DNA from: Aegicerativicinus sediminis
GTDB taxonomy: Bacteria; Bacteroidota; Bacteroidia; Flavobacteriales; Flavobacteriaceae
DNA length: 64,000 nucleotides
Assembly (NCBI RefSeq): GCF_015476115.1
Contig: NZ_CP064295.1
Coordinates: 676,001-740,000 of the forward strand
Direction of reading: 5' to 3'
Part shown: positions 56,260 to 64,000 of the stretch, piece after piece
Layout of the letters: every line of letters begins with the position of its first letter
How positions within the stretch are numbered: position 1 is the first letter of the stretch
The notes under the pieces: generated by a model
The model's database searches: none
What the model was told of the DNA's origin: nothing
The model's input: the letters and a program-made list of their open reading frames with translations, nothing else
Translations under genes and position numbers: made by a program

Positions 56260-57072
56260 ATGGAAATTACAACTTGGATTAATAAAGCTTATGATTTACT
56301 CCTAGAATATGGGCCAAAGGTCCTCATGGCTATTGTAATATGGATTATAGGAATTTGGATAATTAAAATAGTCGTCAAAAACGTAAGGAAACGTTTGGAA
56401 AAGAATGATCACGATCCCAGTTTAAAAAATTTCCTAACAAACTTACTCGATTGGGTTTTAAAGGTTGTTTTAATTCTTGCCGTATTGAGTGTTGTTGGTT
56501 TTGAACCCACATCTTTTGCTGCGGTAATTGCTGCAGCCGGTTTGGCCATAGGTTTAGCTCTCCAAGGATCACTTGCTAATTTTGCTGGAGGTGTTCTTAT
56601 CATGCTTTTCAAGCCAATTAAAATAGGCGATTATATAGAAGCACAAGGAGAGGCTGGGACCGTTAAAGAAATTGAAATATTCACCACAAAATTGTTATCC
56701 CCAGATAATAAGGAAATTATAATACCTAATGGTGCCCTCTCCAATAACAATATTGTTAATTATAGCAGCCAGCCGCAACGAAGAATCGACTTGGTGTTTG
56801 GTGTAGGTTATGATTCAGATATTAAGCAAACCAAGGAAATTTTAATGCAGCAACTAACTTCTCATCCAAATGTGTTGCAAGACCCTCCCCCAGTTGTAGC
56901 GCTAACCGAGCTCGGGGACAGTTCTATAAATTTTGTTGCAAGACCTTGGGTAAAAACAGAAAATTACTGGCCAACTTATTTCGCCATTATGGAAAATACC
57001 AAAAATGCGTTAGATGCAGCTGGCATAGAAATACCATATCCACACAACGTTCAAATAAACAAACAGGAATAA
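56260..57072 (+). CDS. Small-conductance mechanosensitive channel (MscS family)
   Basis: A 270-residue MscS protein with three membrane helices (about 15-40, 60-80, 85-115). The pore helix carries the Gly/Ala pattern AAGLAIGLALQGSLANFAGG, followed by the beta domain KIGDYIEAQGEAGTVKEI and a cytoplasmic cage. It opens on osmotic downshock. It converges on tsaB with no gap between stops. Confidence 0.95.
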   Translation: MEITTWINKAYDLLLEYGPKVLMAIVIWIIGIWIIKIVVKNVRKRLEKNDHDPSLKNFLTNLLDWVLKVVLILAVLSVVGFEPTSFAAVIAAAGLAIGLALQGSLANFAGGVLIMLFKPIKIGDYIEAQGEAGTVKEIEIFTTKLLSPDNKEIIIPNGALSNNNIVNYSSQPQRRIDLVFGVGYDSDIKQTKEILMQQLTSHPNVLQDPPPVVALTELGDSSINFVARPWVKTENYWPTYFAIMENTKNALDAAGIEIPYPHNVQINKQE

Positions 57073-57741
57073 TTAGGGTTTTGTTCCAACAAACCCTTTA
57101 AGGTAATTAGGTTCAAAATAGGCTACATCTTCAAATTCTTTTTTTTCAAATTTGGAAAAGGATAAATCTACCATATAATTTGAAGATGGTAATTGGGGTT
57201 CGTTCATGAATATGGCGTTGGAATGTTGAATTACGGTTCTAGCCTTTTCATTAGAATTCCCGATAAAATAGCACTTGTCTTGATTCAAATATTCTAAAAA
57301 AGTGGTTTCATTGAGAATATTAGGCCGTACCGGTTTCAGATTTTCTAATTTAGAATTGAACACAGAACTATAAACTTCCATGCGCCTAGCATCAATCATT
57401 GGAATAATAAAGCCATTTGAGACATTACAAGCTTTTGCCAGCACCATCATTGTATCAATTGAAATCAAAGGAATATTCAATGCAAAGGCCAATCCTTTGG
57501 CTGCTGCTACGCCAATTCTCAATCCGGTATAAGACCCGGGACCTTTGCTAATGGCCACTGCGTCTAAGGCTTTAAATGATTCCCCAACCTCAATAATTAC
57601 TTTTTCAATAAAAACATGCAATAATTCTGAATGTGAATAGCCTGGAGTCTTATCCTCAATAAGTTGTAAAACTTTTCCATCCCTCGCTAAAGAAACAGAG
57701 CAATTGGTGGTAGTTGTTTCAAGATTTAAAATGAATGCCAT
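57073..57741 (-). CDS. tsaB: tRNA N6-threonylcarbamoyladenosine synthesis protein TsaB
   Basis: A 222-residue ASKHA-fold protein with the TsaB features ILNLETTTTNCSVSLA and SKGPGSYTGLRIGVAAAKGLAF. It is the non-catalytic partner of TsaD in making t6A37 of ANN-decoding tRNAs. It is the last gene of the export operon, 9 bases after the adaptor gene. Confidence 0.95.
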   Translation of the reverse strand: MAFILNLETTTTNCSVSLARDGKVLQLIEDKTPGYSHSELLHVFIEKVIIEVGESFKALDAVAISKGPGSYTGLRIGVAAAKGLAFALNIPLISIDTMMVLAKACNVSNGFIIPMIDARRMEVYSSVFNSKLENLKPVRPNILNETTFLEYLNQDKCYFIGNSNEKARTVIQHSNAIFMNEPQLPSSNYMVDLSFSKFEKKEFEDVAYFEPNYLKGFVGTKP

Positions 57742-57750
57742 TATTAGGAA

Positions 57751-59028
57751 TTATTCTTCACCTTTAGAGACTTCCACAATATCACCTGAGCGAAGAGTTT
57801 TAGAAACGAGGTTATAAGGTCCTGTAATAATATCATCACCCTCATCTATACCAGATAGTACTTGTATATAACTATCATCTTGAATTCCTGTAGTTACAAC
57901 CTTCAGCTTGGCTTTACCATTATTATTTAAGAAGACACACTCAAACTTTTGGTCTGTATTAGTAGTCGAAGGATTTTTAAGCTCACCTCCTTCTCCAAAT
58001 TTTGTCGAAGAAGTATCAGATTTTATAACAATAGCACTTATAGGTACTGCCAAAGTATTATTTTGAGTTTCAGTTAAAACATCGACTGTAGCAGTCATCC
58101 CAGGTCGAAAGGGCGAATAGGACTCAGGTTTTCCTTCCACAAGATCCGCATAAGATTCTTCGACAATCCTTACCTTCACTTTAAAGTTCGTTACCTGATC
58201 GGCAGTTAATTCCCCTTCTGCAGAATTAGCGATTTCGGTTACAATTCCTCTAAATTCTTTATTTAAGTAAGCATCTACTTCAACAATGGTAGAATCACCT
58301 ATTTCAACCTTAACAATATCATTTTCATTCACATCCACCTCAACCTCCATATTATTGAGATTAGCAACGCGCAAAATTTCGGTACCTGCCATCTGCTGGG
58401 TACCAACTACGCGTTCTCCTAACTCAACATTTAGCTTCGAAATTGTGCCACTCATAGGAGCGTATATAGTAGTTCTCCCCAAATTATCCCTAGCCTCATT
58501 AACACTTGCAGCTGCACTTTGAACCGAATAATAAGCTGAATTCTTGGCTGCTTCAGCAGTTTCGTAAGCTGCAACAGACCTATCCCATTCCGCTTTGGAA
58601 ATAACTCCCTTATCGAATAAACTTTTGTTCCTATCATAATTGGCTTTAGCTTCCTTTAATGAAGCCTCTGCCTGCTCCAAACCTGCTTTTACATTTAAAT
58701 AAGTAGCTTGAGATCTGTTAAATGCGGATTGGATTAAATCTGGATTTATTTTCACCAACAAATCACCTTTATTAACCTGATCACCCTCTGCAAAAGGCAA
58801 TTCAATAATTTCACCTGAAACTTCACTCGAAATTTTCACTTCTACTTCGGGTTGTATTTTACCCGTAGCTGAGACCTTTTCAACAATAGTTTTAATCGAT
58901 ACTTCTTCAACTTCTACCTGCTTCAAATTAGCAGGTTTACCAAACCATCCTGCCTTTTTTCCGGCAATAAGTAGTGCTAAAACAACAACAACAGATAAAA
59001 CTAAAATTATTATGGTCTTCCTAGACAT
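57751..59028 (-). CDS. Efflux periplasmic adaptor (HlyD/MFP family), second copy
   Basis: A 425-residue adaptor with an N-terminal membrane anchor (about 5-23), a lipoyl-like half-motif (ISSEVSGEIIELPFAEGDQV), a coiled-coil hairpin (about 105-190) and a beta-barrel domain. It bridges an inner-membrane MacB-type permease and TolC. It lies 2 bases after the TolC gene. Partner and cargo are unknown. Confidence 0.93.
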   Translation of the reverse strand: MSRKTIIILVLSVVVVLALLIAGKKAGWFGKPANLKQVEVEEVSIKTIVEKVSATGKIQPEVEVKISSEVSGEIIELPFAEGDQVNKGDLLVKINPDLIQSAFNRSQATYLNVKAGLEQAEASLKEAKANYDRNKSLFDKGVISKAEWDRSVAAYETAEAAKNSAYYSVQSAAASVNEARDNLGRTTIYAPMSGTISKLNVELGERVVGTQQMAGTEILRVANLNNMEVEVDVNENDIVKVEIGDSTIVEVDAYLNKEFRGIVTEIANSAEGELTADQVTNFKVKVRIVEESYADLVEGKPESYSPFRPGMTATVDVLTETQNNTLAVPISAIVIKSDTSSTKFGEGGELKNPSTTNTDQKFECVFLNNNGKAKLKVVTTGIQDDSYIQVLSGIDEGDDIITGPYNLVSKTLRSGDIVEVSKGEE

Positions 59029-59030
59029 TT

Positions 59031-60377
59031 CTAAAAAGTATTAAGTTCGGTTATTGGAATTCCAAAATAGAATTCAACAACCTTCAGTTTAAAAATATAA
59101 TCGTACTTGGTTCTTATCACATCAGACTGAGCGTTTTCGTACTGAGTTCTACTTTGGTTAAAATCGAAAGCATTAGACAAGCCAACATCATAACGTTCCT
59201 TTGCATATTCGAAGGCTAACTTTCTTGCCTCTTCAGTTATTAGTGCCGCTTCATAAGCTTTCTTAGCATTTTTTGCATCATTATAGGCTTGATAGACATC
59301 TGCTTCTAAATCTAATTCAGCCTGCTCTAATTGAAACTCAGATCTTTTTAGGTTCACTTTACTTCTACCAACATTATTTCTAACGCTCAATCCGTTAAAA
59401 ATAGGTACATTTAATCTAAGACCTACAGCAGTACCATCGAATAAATAAAGTTGATCAATAAACGCAATCTGTTCGCGAGTAAAGGGATCTAATTGCGAAC
59501 TGGACCACCTTGTATTATAGCTTACAAACCCTGAAATAGTTGGGTAATAATTACCCCTAGATAAAGCCAAATCTTTTTCCGCAATCTCGAGATTCATTTC
59601 AGCTATTTTCACTTCGTTTCTCTCCTCTTTTGCCTTAGATACGATTGTTGTAGCCGAATTGGTTAAAATGGCGTCAGATATATTAAACTCTGGGACATCG
59701 GCAATACGGAAATTTGCATAATCTTTTAATTGCAATAGCTGTGCTAAGCCAAGGCGGGAGATAAATAAATTGTTCTCAGCTTCTATGATATTCTGCAACT
59801 GTGTAGCATTGGTTGCCTTAATTTCGAGTAAATCACCTTCAGGCAACACTCCAGCATCAACCAAATCTTGGGTCCGTTGTAAATTTTCACCAGTCAATTC
59901 ATTCTGCGCCTGAAGAACCTTTAATTGCTCTTTATTAAACAAAATTTGAAGATATGCATTCGCCACAAATAACGAGATGTCATCTTTCATCTTATCTAGT
60001 TGATAAAGAGATGCAAATTTGGACAATTTTGCTCTTTGTAAATTTCTCCAATTTTGGAGTCCAGAAAAAATGTTTATCCCAGAACTTGCCCCTCCAGAAA
60101 GAGATTTAAAAGTTTGATTTTCAAATTGGTTCGTGGCGGGGTTGATGTTAGCACCTGTATTTATATTGTAGGATGCGTTAGCGTTTAAATTTGGAAGAAA
60201 TGCCATTACAGCATCGCTTTTTGAAAGTTCGGCCAATTCAACATCTAATAAGGACTGCTTTATTGAAATATTATTCTCAACGGCATAATCGACACATTCT
60301 TTTAAAGTCCATTCTTTAACCTGGCCAAAAAATTGGAAACTTACGAAAACCAGTACTAATGCAAATGTATTTTTCAT
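59031..60377 (-). CDS. TolC-family outer-membrane efflux protein
   Basis: A 448-residue TolC protein from the ATG at 60377 (MKNTFALVL); the longer frame to 60407 adds ten residues that do not suit a signal peptide. The signal ends near FFGQ. Paired outer-membrane efflux repeats with the long alpha-helical tunnel segments are visible (for example ELAELSKSDAVMAFLPNLNANASYNI). It is the exit duct of the tripartite exporter and is flanked by two adaptor genes. Confidence 0.94.
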   Translation of the reverse strand: MKNTFALVLVFVSFQFFGQVKEWTLKECVDYAVENNISIKQSLLDVELAELSKSDAVMAFLPNLNANASYNINTGANINPATNQFENQTFKSLSGGASSGINIFSGLQNWRNLQRAKLSKFASLYQLDKMKDDISLFVANAYLQILFNKEQLKVLQAQNELTGENLQRTQDLVDAGVLPEGDLLEIKATNATQLQNIIEAENNLFISRLGLAQLLQLKDYANFRIADVPEFNISDAILTNSATTIVSKAKEERNEVKIAEMNLEIAEKDLALSRGNYYPTISGFVSYNTRWSSSQLDPFTREQIAFIDQLYLFDGTAVGLRLNVPIFNGLSVRNNVGRSKVNLKRSEFQLEQAELDLEADVYQAYNDAKNAKKAYEAALITEEARKLAFEYAKERYDVGLSNAFDFNQSRTQYENAQSDVIRTKYDYIFKLKVVEFYFGIPITELNTF

Positions 60378-60427
60378 TTCTAAGCTATAGGTATTGAAAC
60401 CACTCATTTCGTTACAGATTTGGGAAA

Positions 60428-61588
60428 TTAATTTCTAGCGTATTGTGGCATACCTTGTAATTGATTCCAAACTTTGATTTTATCATCTTTTGAAATACCA
60501 TTTTTTACTTGAACGAAAATACCATCACTTATCCCTAGCTCAACATTTTTTCTTTCAAACTTTTGGTCACCGACCTGAACTTCAACATATGGTTTTTGGG
60601 TATCTCGATCGTATTGCACCAAGGCTTCTTTAATTGCCAGAACATTTTCAGCTTTATTTAAAATAATGGAGGCATTGGCACTAAGACCTGCCCTAATAAA
60701 AGTGGAGTCAATTTTTTTAATGCTACCCTTGATTTCAAATTGAACTGCACCATTTTCTTCAATTCCTTTTGGGGCAATATAATCTAGAACAGCATCAAAT
60801 TTTTGGTTTTCAATGGCCCCAACACTAATTTCTAGAGGTAAACCTTCTTTAATCTTTCCTACCTCACTTTCATCAACTTTGCCTTCAAAAATCATTTTTT
60901 TAACATCCGCTAGGGAAGCTATACTAGTGCCTTCATTAAAGTTATTAGCCTCAATTACTTGGTTTCCTTCTTTTACTGGTACATCCAAAACCATTCCTGA
61001 TACAGTGGCTCTCACTTGGGTTTGAGCGATATTACCTAGACCTGATGTTGTCCCTGTTTTTACGATATCATAATTCTGGCGAGCAGAATTCAAATTAATC
61101 CTTGCCTGTTCCACACTTTGCTTCGCCTGTAAATAGGAATTTTGAATTCCTTCAAAATCATTAGCAGAAATGACTCCTTTATCAAAAAGGGCTTTTTGGC
61201 GATCGTAATTTGTTTTCTGGGTTTGAAAATTAATTTCAGCGGTTTCCAAGGCTGTTGAATTAGTAGCTATGGAATTCTTTGCACTTGTTAATGAAGATAC
61301 ATTTGGGATTACCCTAATTTTTGCAATAAGGTCGCCCGATTGCACATACTCTCCAGCCTCCACATACACTTCCTCCACAACTCCGGAAATATTGGGCTTA
61401 ATTAAAACCTCTTCTTTCGGAACTATACTTCCTGTGGCCACAGTTTGTACTACAATTGTTTTCTCCAATGGTGATTCTGTAGTGTATTTAACTGGATCTT
61501 CCTGATTCTTACTCCATAAATACCATAGTGCCACTGCAAAAAGCGCAACTATTGAAATAAGTATGATTAATGTAGTTCTTCTTTTCAT
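60428..61588 (-). CDS. Efflux periplasmic adaptor (HlyD/MFP family), first copy
   Basis: A 386-residue membrane-fusion protein with an N-terminal anchor (about 6-25), a lipoyl-like segment (IKPNISGVVEEVYVEAGEYV), a coiled-coil hairpin (about 95-175) and a C-terminal beta domain. It follows the second permease by 24 bases and precedes TolC. Confidence 0.93.
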   Translation of the reverse strand: MKRRTTLIILISIVALFAVALWYLWSKNQEDPVKYTTESPLEKTIVVQTVATGSIVPKEEVLIKPNISGVVEEVYVEAGEYVQSGDLIAKIRVIPNVSSLTSAKNSIATNSTALETAEINFQTQKTNYDRQKALFDKGVISANDFEGIQNSYLQAKQSVEQARINLNSARQNYDIVKTGTTSGLGNIAQTQVRATVSGMVLDVPVKEGNQVIEANNFNEGTSIASLADVKKMIFEGKVDESEVGKIKEGLPLEISVGAIENQKFDAVLDYIAPKGIEENGAVQFEIKGSIKKIDSTFIRAGLSANASIILNKAENVLAIKEALVQYDRDTQKPYVEVQVGDQKFERKNVELGISDGIFVQVKNGISKDDKIKVWNQLQGMPQYARN

Positions 61589-61612
61589 TGTTAGGGTATA
61601 TATATAATTTTT

Positions 61613-62872
61613 TTATTCGGTTCTTAACGCATCCACGGGTTTCATTTTAGTGGCACTGTTTGCAGGAATTAATCCAGCCAAAAGACCAGAAATAACCAAT
61701 ATTAATAGTGCGACAATAACAACATTCATACTAACACTTGGGTTAGAAAAATTTTCGACGGGTCCACTCTGAGACAAAAGATAATTTATTAGCCAAATAA
61801 CACCTGCCGCAAAGGAAATTCCTGCCATCCCTGATAAAAGGGTTAGGATAAGACTTTCCTGTAATATTTGAGATTTAATAACAAATGGTGTGGCTCCCAT
61901 GGCTCGGCGAACTCCAATTTCGTTGGTACGCTCCTTAACCACAATCAACATTATATTACTTATGCCTATAATTCCCGACAAAAGTACAAGGGCACCAACA
62001 AAATAACCTACCCAAGATAGAATATTAAATAGGCCATTAACTCTTCCAAATTGCTCAGCCAAGTCCCAATGACCTATTGCTCTATCATCATTAGGCGCAA
62101 TATTATGCCTTGATTTTAGTATATCAAAAACCTTTTGTTTGATATCAGAGATATTATAGTCATCATAAGCAGTAATAGCCATCCAACCAACATTATTTCC
62201 ACTATTAAAAGCTTGGGCAAAAGAAGTAAACGGAATAAAAATAGTATTTGCTTCTTCTTCTCTATTTCCCTGGCTATTAGGCATATTGAATACACCAACC
62301 ACCATAAAATTGACCCCGCTTATTTTGACATAGCTTCCTATTACCTCTTCATTTTTATCGTATAAAGCTTTGATTACATCTTTCCCAATAACACACACTT
62401 TACGTTTGGCTTCAATATCTGAGTAACTGATAAATCTCCCCATCAAAATATCCATCGGTTGTTGGTTGATGAATTCAGGATAATCCGCATTCACTTGAAA
62501 AGCACCAGTACGTGTGCCTCGAATAACATTATTGGCACCCATATATCCACCTAACTGATTTCTTGGAGAAACATATTTAAGTTCTGGCATTTGAGCCTTT
62601 AAAGTGGTAACATCGCTAAGATCATAATTAAACCTTCGATTGTTTGGTAAACCCTTATAAGGAATTGAAGTCCGTTGAGCCCACATAAACATGGAGTTTG
62701 TAGCAAAATTGCTGAAATCGGCCATTACACCATTTCTTAATCCATTGGTCAACGCTAGCAATAATACCAAAATGGAAATTCCCCAAAACACCCCGAATGC
62801 GGTTAAAATGGTTCTAAACTTGTTCGCGTTTAAAGCCTCTAAAATTTCATTCCAACGTTCTCTACTAAACAT
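61613..62872 (-). CDS. MacB-type ABC transporter permease (second of two)
   Basis: A 419-residue permease with an N-terminal membrane helix (about 20-45), a MacB-type periplasmic core (about 50-270) and a C-terminal FtsX-like block of three helices with the family's coupling segment VKERTNEIGVRRAMGATPFVIKSQIL. It is the inner-membrane part of a MacB-like exporter. Its own ATPase is not in this window. It starts one base after the other permease's stop. Confidence 0.93.
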   Translation of the reverse strand: MFSRERWNEILEALNANKFRTILTAFGVFWGISILVLLLALTNGLRNGVMADFSNFATNSMFMWAQRTSIPYKGLPNNRRFNYDLSDVTTLKAQMPELKYVSPRNQLGGYMGANNVIRGTRTGAFQVNADYPEFINQQPMDILMGRFISYSDIEAKRKVCVIGKDVIKALYDKNEEVIGSYVKISGVNFMVVGVFNMPNSQGNREEEANTIFIPFTSFAQAFNSGNNVGWMAITAYDDYNISDIKQKVFDILKSRHNIAPNDDRAIGHWDLAEQFGRVNGLFNILSWVGYFVGALVLLSGIIGISNIMLIVVKERTNEIGVRRAMGATPFVIKSQILQESLILTLLSGMAGISFAAGVIWLINYLLSQSGPVENFSNPSVSMNVVIVALLILVISGLLAGLIPANSATKMKPVDALRTE

Positions 62873-62873
62873 T

Positions 62874-64000
62874 TTATTCGTCTCTTAATGCTACAATTGG
62901 TTTAATGCGAGAAGCGCGATAAGCAGGGATAAAACCTGCTAATCCTCCTGCGAAAACAAGGATGAAAACAGTGGCTAGTGCAATTTGAAAATCAACTTGC
63001 GGATGTTTTATAAAATCGCTTTGGATCTGTGGACCCACCAATTCAAGTAACCCAAGACCCGTAATTAACCCAAAAAGTCCTGAAAACATAGTTACAAAAA
63101 TGGCTTCTTGTAAAATCATACCTACAATTGAAGAAGGCAAAGCACCAATAGCTTTTCGAATACCAATTTCTTTGGTACGTTCCTTAACTATAATGATCAT
63201 AATGTTTCCAACCCCAACAATTCCAGCTATTATGGTTCCTATACCAACAAACCAAAATACAGCACTTATGGTATCAATCAAGGTGTAAATTTTCTTGGCT
63301 TCTGCCAGAGTGCCATTAACTCTAATCGCATTTTGGTCGTCTGGAGCAATCATATGTCGAGCCTTCAATTCATCAGAAATACCTTGAGTTAAACTATTCG
63401 ATAATTCAACGGCTTCATTGAAATTTTTTGACATTTTAACCGTGACCTCAATATTTCGAATATCATTAGAGGCGTTAAAAACCTTTTGGGCTGAAGAGAG
63501 AGGTAGGTAAACTCGTGTTTCTTCACGTTCACCTCCAGGATCTGAAAAAACTCCAACCACCATAAAATTCATTCCATTAACAGAAACTTGCTGTCCTAAG
63601 GGGTCAGATTCCTTAAAAAGATCTGTTTTAACTTTATTACCAATGACAGCTACCTTTCTGCTTTCAACAACATCGGTGTTATTAATAAAGCGACCATTAA
63701 CAATGTCAGAATTCTCAATAAATTGTTTATCTGGATATACCCCTTCTACCCGATAATTACCAAATTGACCGTTATAAGAAATAGTCCCACCCCAAATTGA
63801 ATAACCAGCTGATTTTAGATCTATATGATCACCAAATTTATTGGTGATATCCGCATAGTCATCCATTTTAAGTTGTACCCTTCTACCAGGGTTTAAGCCT
63901 TTATATTCTTTTGTAGTAACTCCTGGCCAAACATTAATAGAATTGGTGGCATCCTGTTCAAATTCAGATGTAACTCCGTTTTGGATACCTCGGCTAAAAC
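62874..64000 (-). CDS. MacB-type ABC transporter permease, 5'-truncated by the window
   Basis: The minus-strand frame is open from 62874 to the right edge; I read FSRGIQNGVTSEFEQD at its visible start, which is upstream of the ATG at 63866, so the true N-terminus lies outside. It shows the periplasmic core and the terminal FtsX block (VKERTKEIGIRKAIGALPSSIVGMIL). It pairs with the second permease, perhaps as a heterodimer. The missing ATPase gene is expected just outside the right edge. Confidence 0.9.
   Translation of the reverse strand, partial: FSRGIQNGVTSEFEQDATNSINVWPGVTTKEYKGLNPGRRVQLKMDDYADITNKFGDHIDLKSAGYSIWGGTISYNGQFGNYRVEGVYPDKQFIENSDIVNGRFINNTDVVESRKVAVIGNKVKTDLFKESDPLGQQVSVNGMNFMVVGVFSDPGGEREETRVYLPLSSAQKVFNASNDIRNIEVTVKMSKNFNEAVELSNSLTQGISDELKARHMIAPDDQNAIRVNGTLAEAKKIYTLIDTISAVFWFVGIGTIIAGIVGVGNIMIIIVKERTKEIGIRKAIGALPSSIVGMILQEAIFVTMFSGLFGLITGLGLLELVGPQIQSDFIKHPQVDFQIALATVFILVFAGGLAGFIPAYRASRIKPIVALRDE

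Overview
The window looks like a chromosome segment from a member of the Flavobacteriaceae (Bacteroidota), probably a free-living, polysaccharide-degrading and perhaps marine species. Grounds for this are a SusC/SusD pair, a PorP/SprF-type (type IX secretion) protein, a short primary sigma factor without region 1.1, A+T-rich intergenic DNA, and promoters of the Bacteroidota form (TTG, 17-23 bases, TAnnTTTG). Genus cannot be fixed from what is visible.

Positions 1-24,900 hold one integrated pectin (homogalacturonan) utilisation locus. Three transcription units run leftwards and one regulator runs rightwards. (a) SusC, SusD and a beta-helix surface lipoprotein (24718-18080) should bind and import oligogalacturonides. 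(b) kduI, kduD, uxaC, kdgK, eda, a DctP/DctQ/DctM TRAP transporter, uxaB and uxaA (17922-7336) form a tight ten-gene operon that takes both saturated and unsaturated galacturonate to 2-keto-3-deoxygluconate (KDG), then to pyruvate and glyceraldehyde-3-phosphate. (c) A GH28 polygalacturonase, a DUF4861 lipoprotein, a GH105 unsaturated-uronyl hydrolase, a GH43 enzyme and the start of a PL9-type pectate lyase (5893 to the left edge) form an overlapping depolymerisation operon. (d) A LacI-family regulator (6294-7316) is divergent from (c). A shared near-palindrome, TGYAATCGATTRCA, sits in front of all four units and is the likely operator linking them.

Positions 24,900-27,500 are a junction: a broken GNAT acetyltransferase gene, a secreted cytochrome c/PQQ-type sugar dehydrogenase, and two tRNA genes (Leu-TAA, Gly-GCC), each followed by a hairpin terminator.

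From 27,500 to the right edge the genes are conserved housekeeping functions. They cover DNA and RNA maintenance (mutS, a SpoU methyltransferase, rpoD, rpsU, tsaB), cofactors and nucleotides (a folK-deoxynucleoside kinase fusion, pdxJ, nadK, a YhhQ-type transporter), and proteolysis and folding (clpX, clpP, tig). An envelope assembly run follows (DUF6089, uppS, bamA, two ompH/skp genes, murI), then gamma-carbonic anhydrase, PorP/SprF, an Nfu-type Fe-S scaffold and dodecin, and MscS. The last part is a tripartite export operon (two MacB-type permeases, adaptor, TolC, adaptor), whose first permease runs off the right edge.

No insertion sequence, prophage, CRISPR array or rRNA was seen. The most notable content is the self-contained, apparently LacI-controlled pectin-to-pyruvate regulon with its contrasting operator placements and two conserved lipoproteins of uncertain function. 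I see no clear evidence for a wholly new kind of system.
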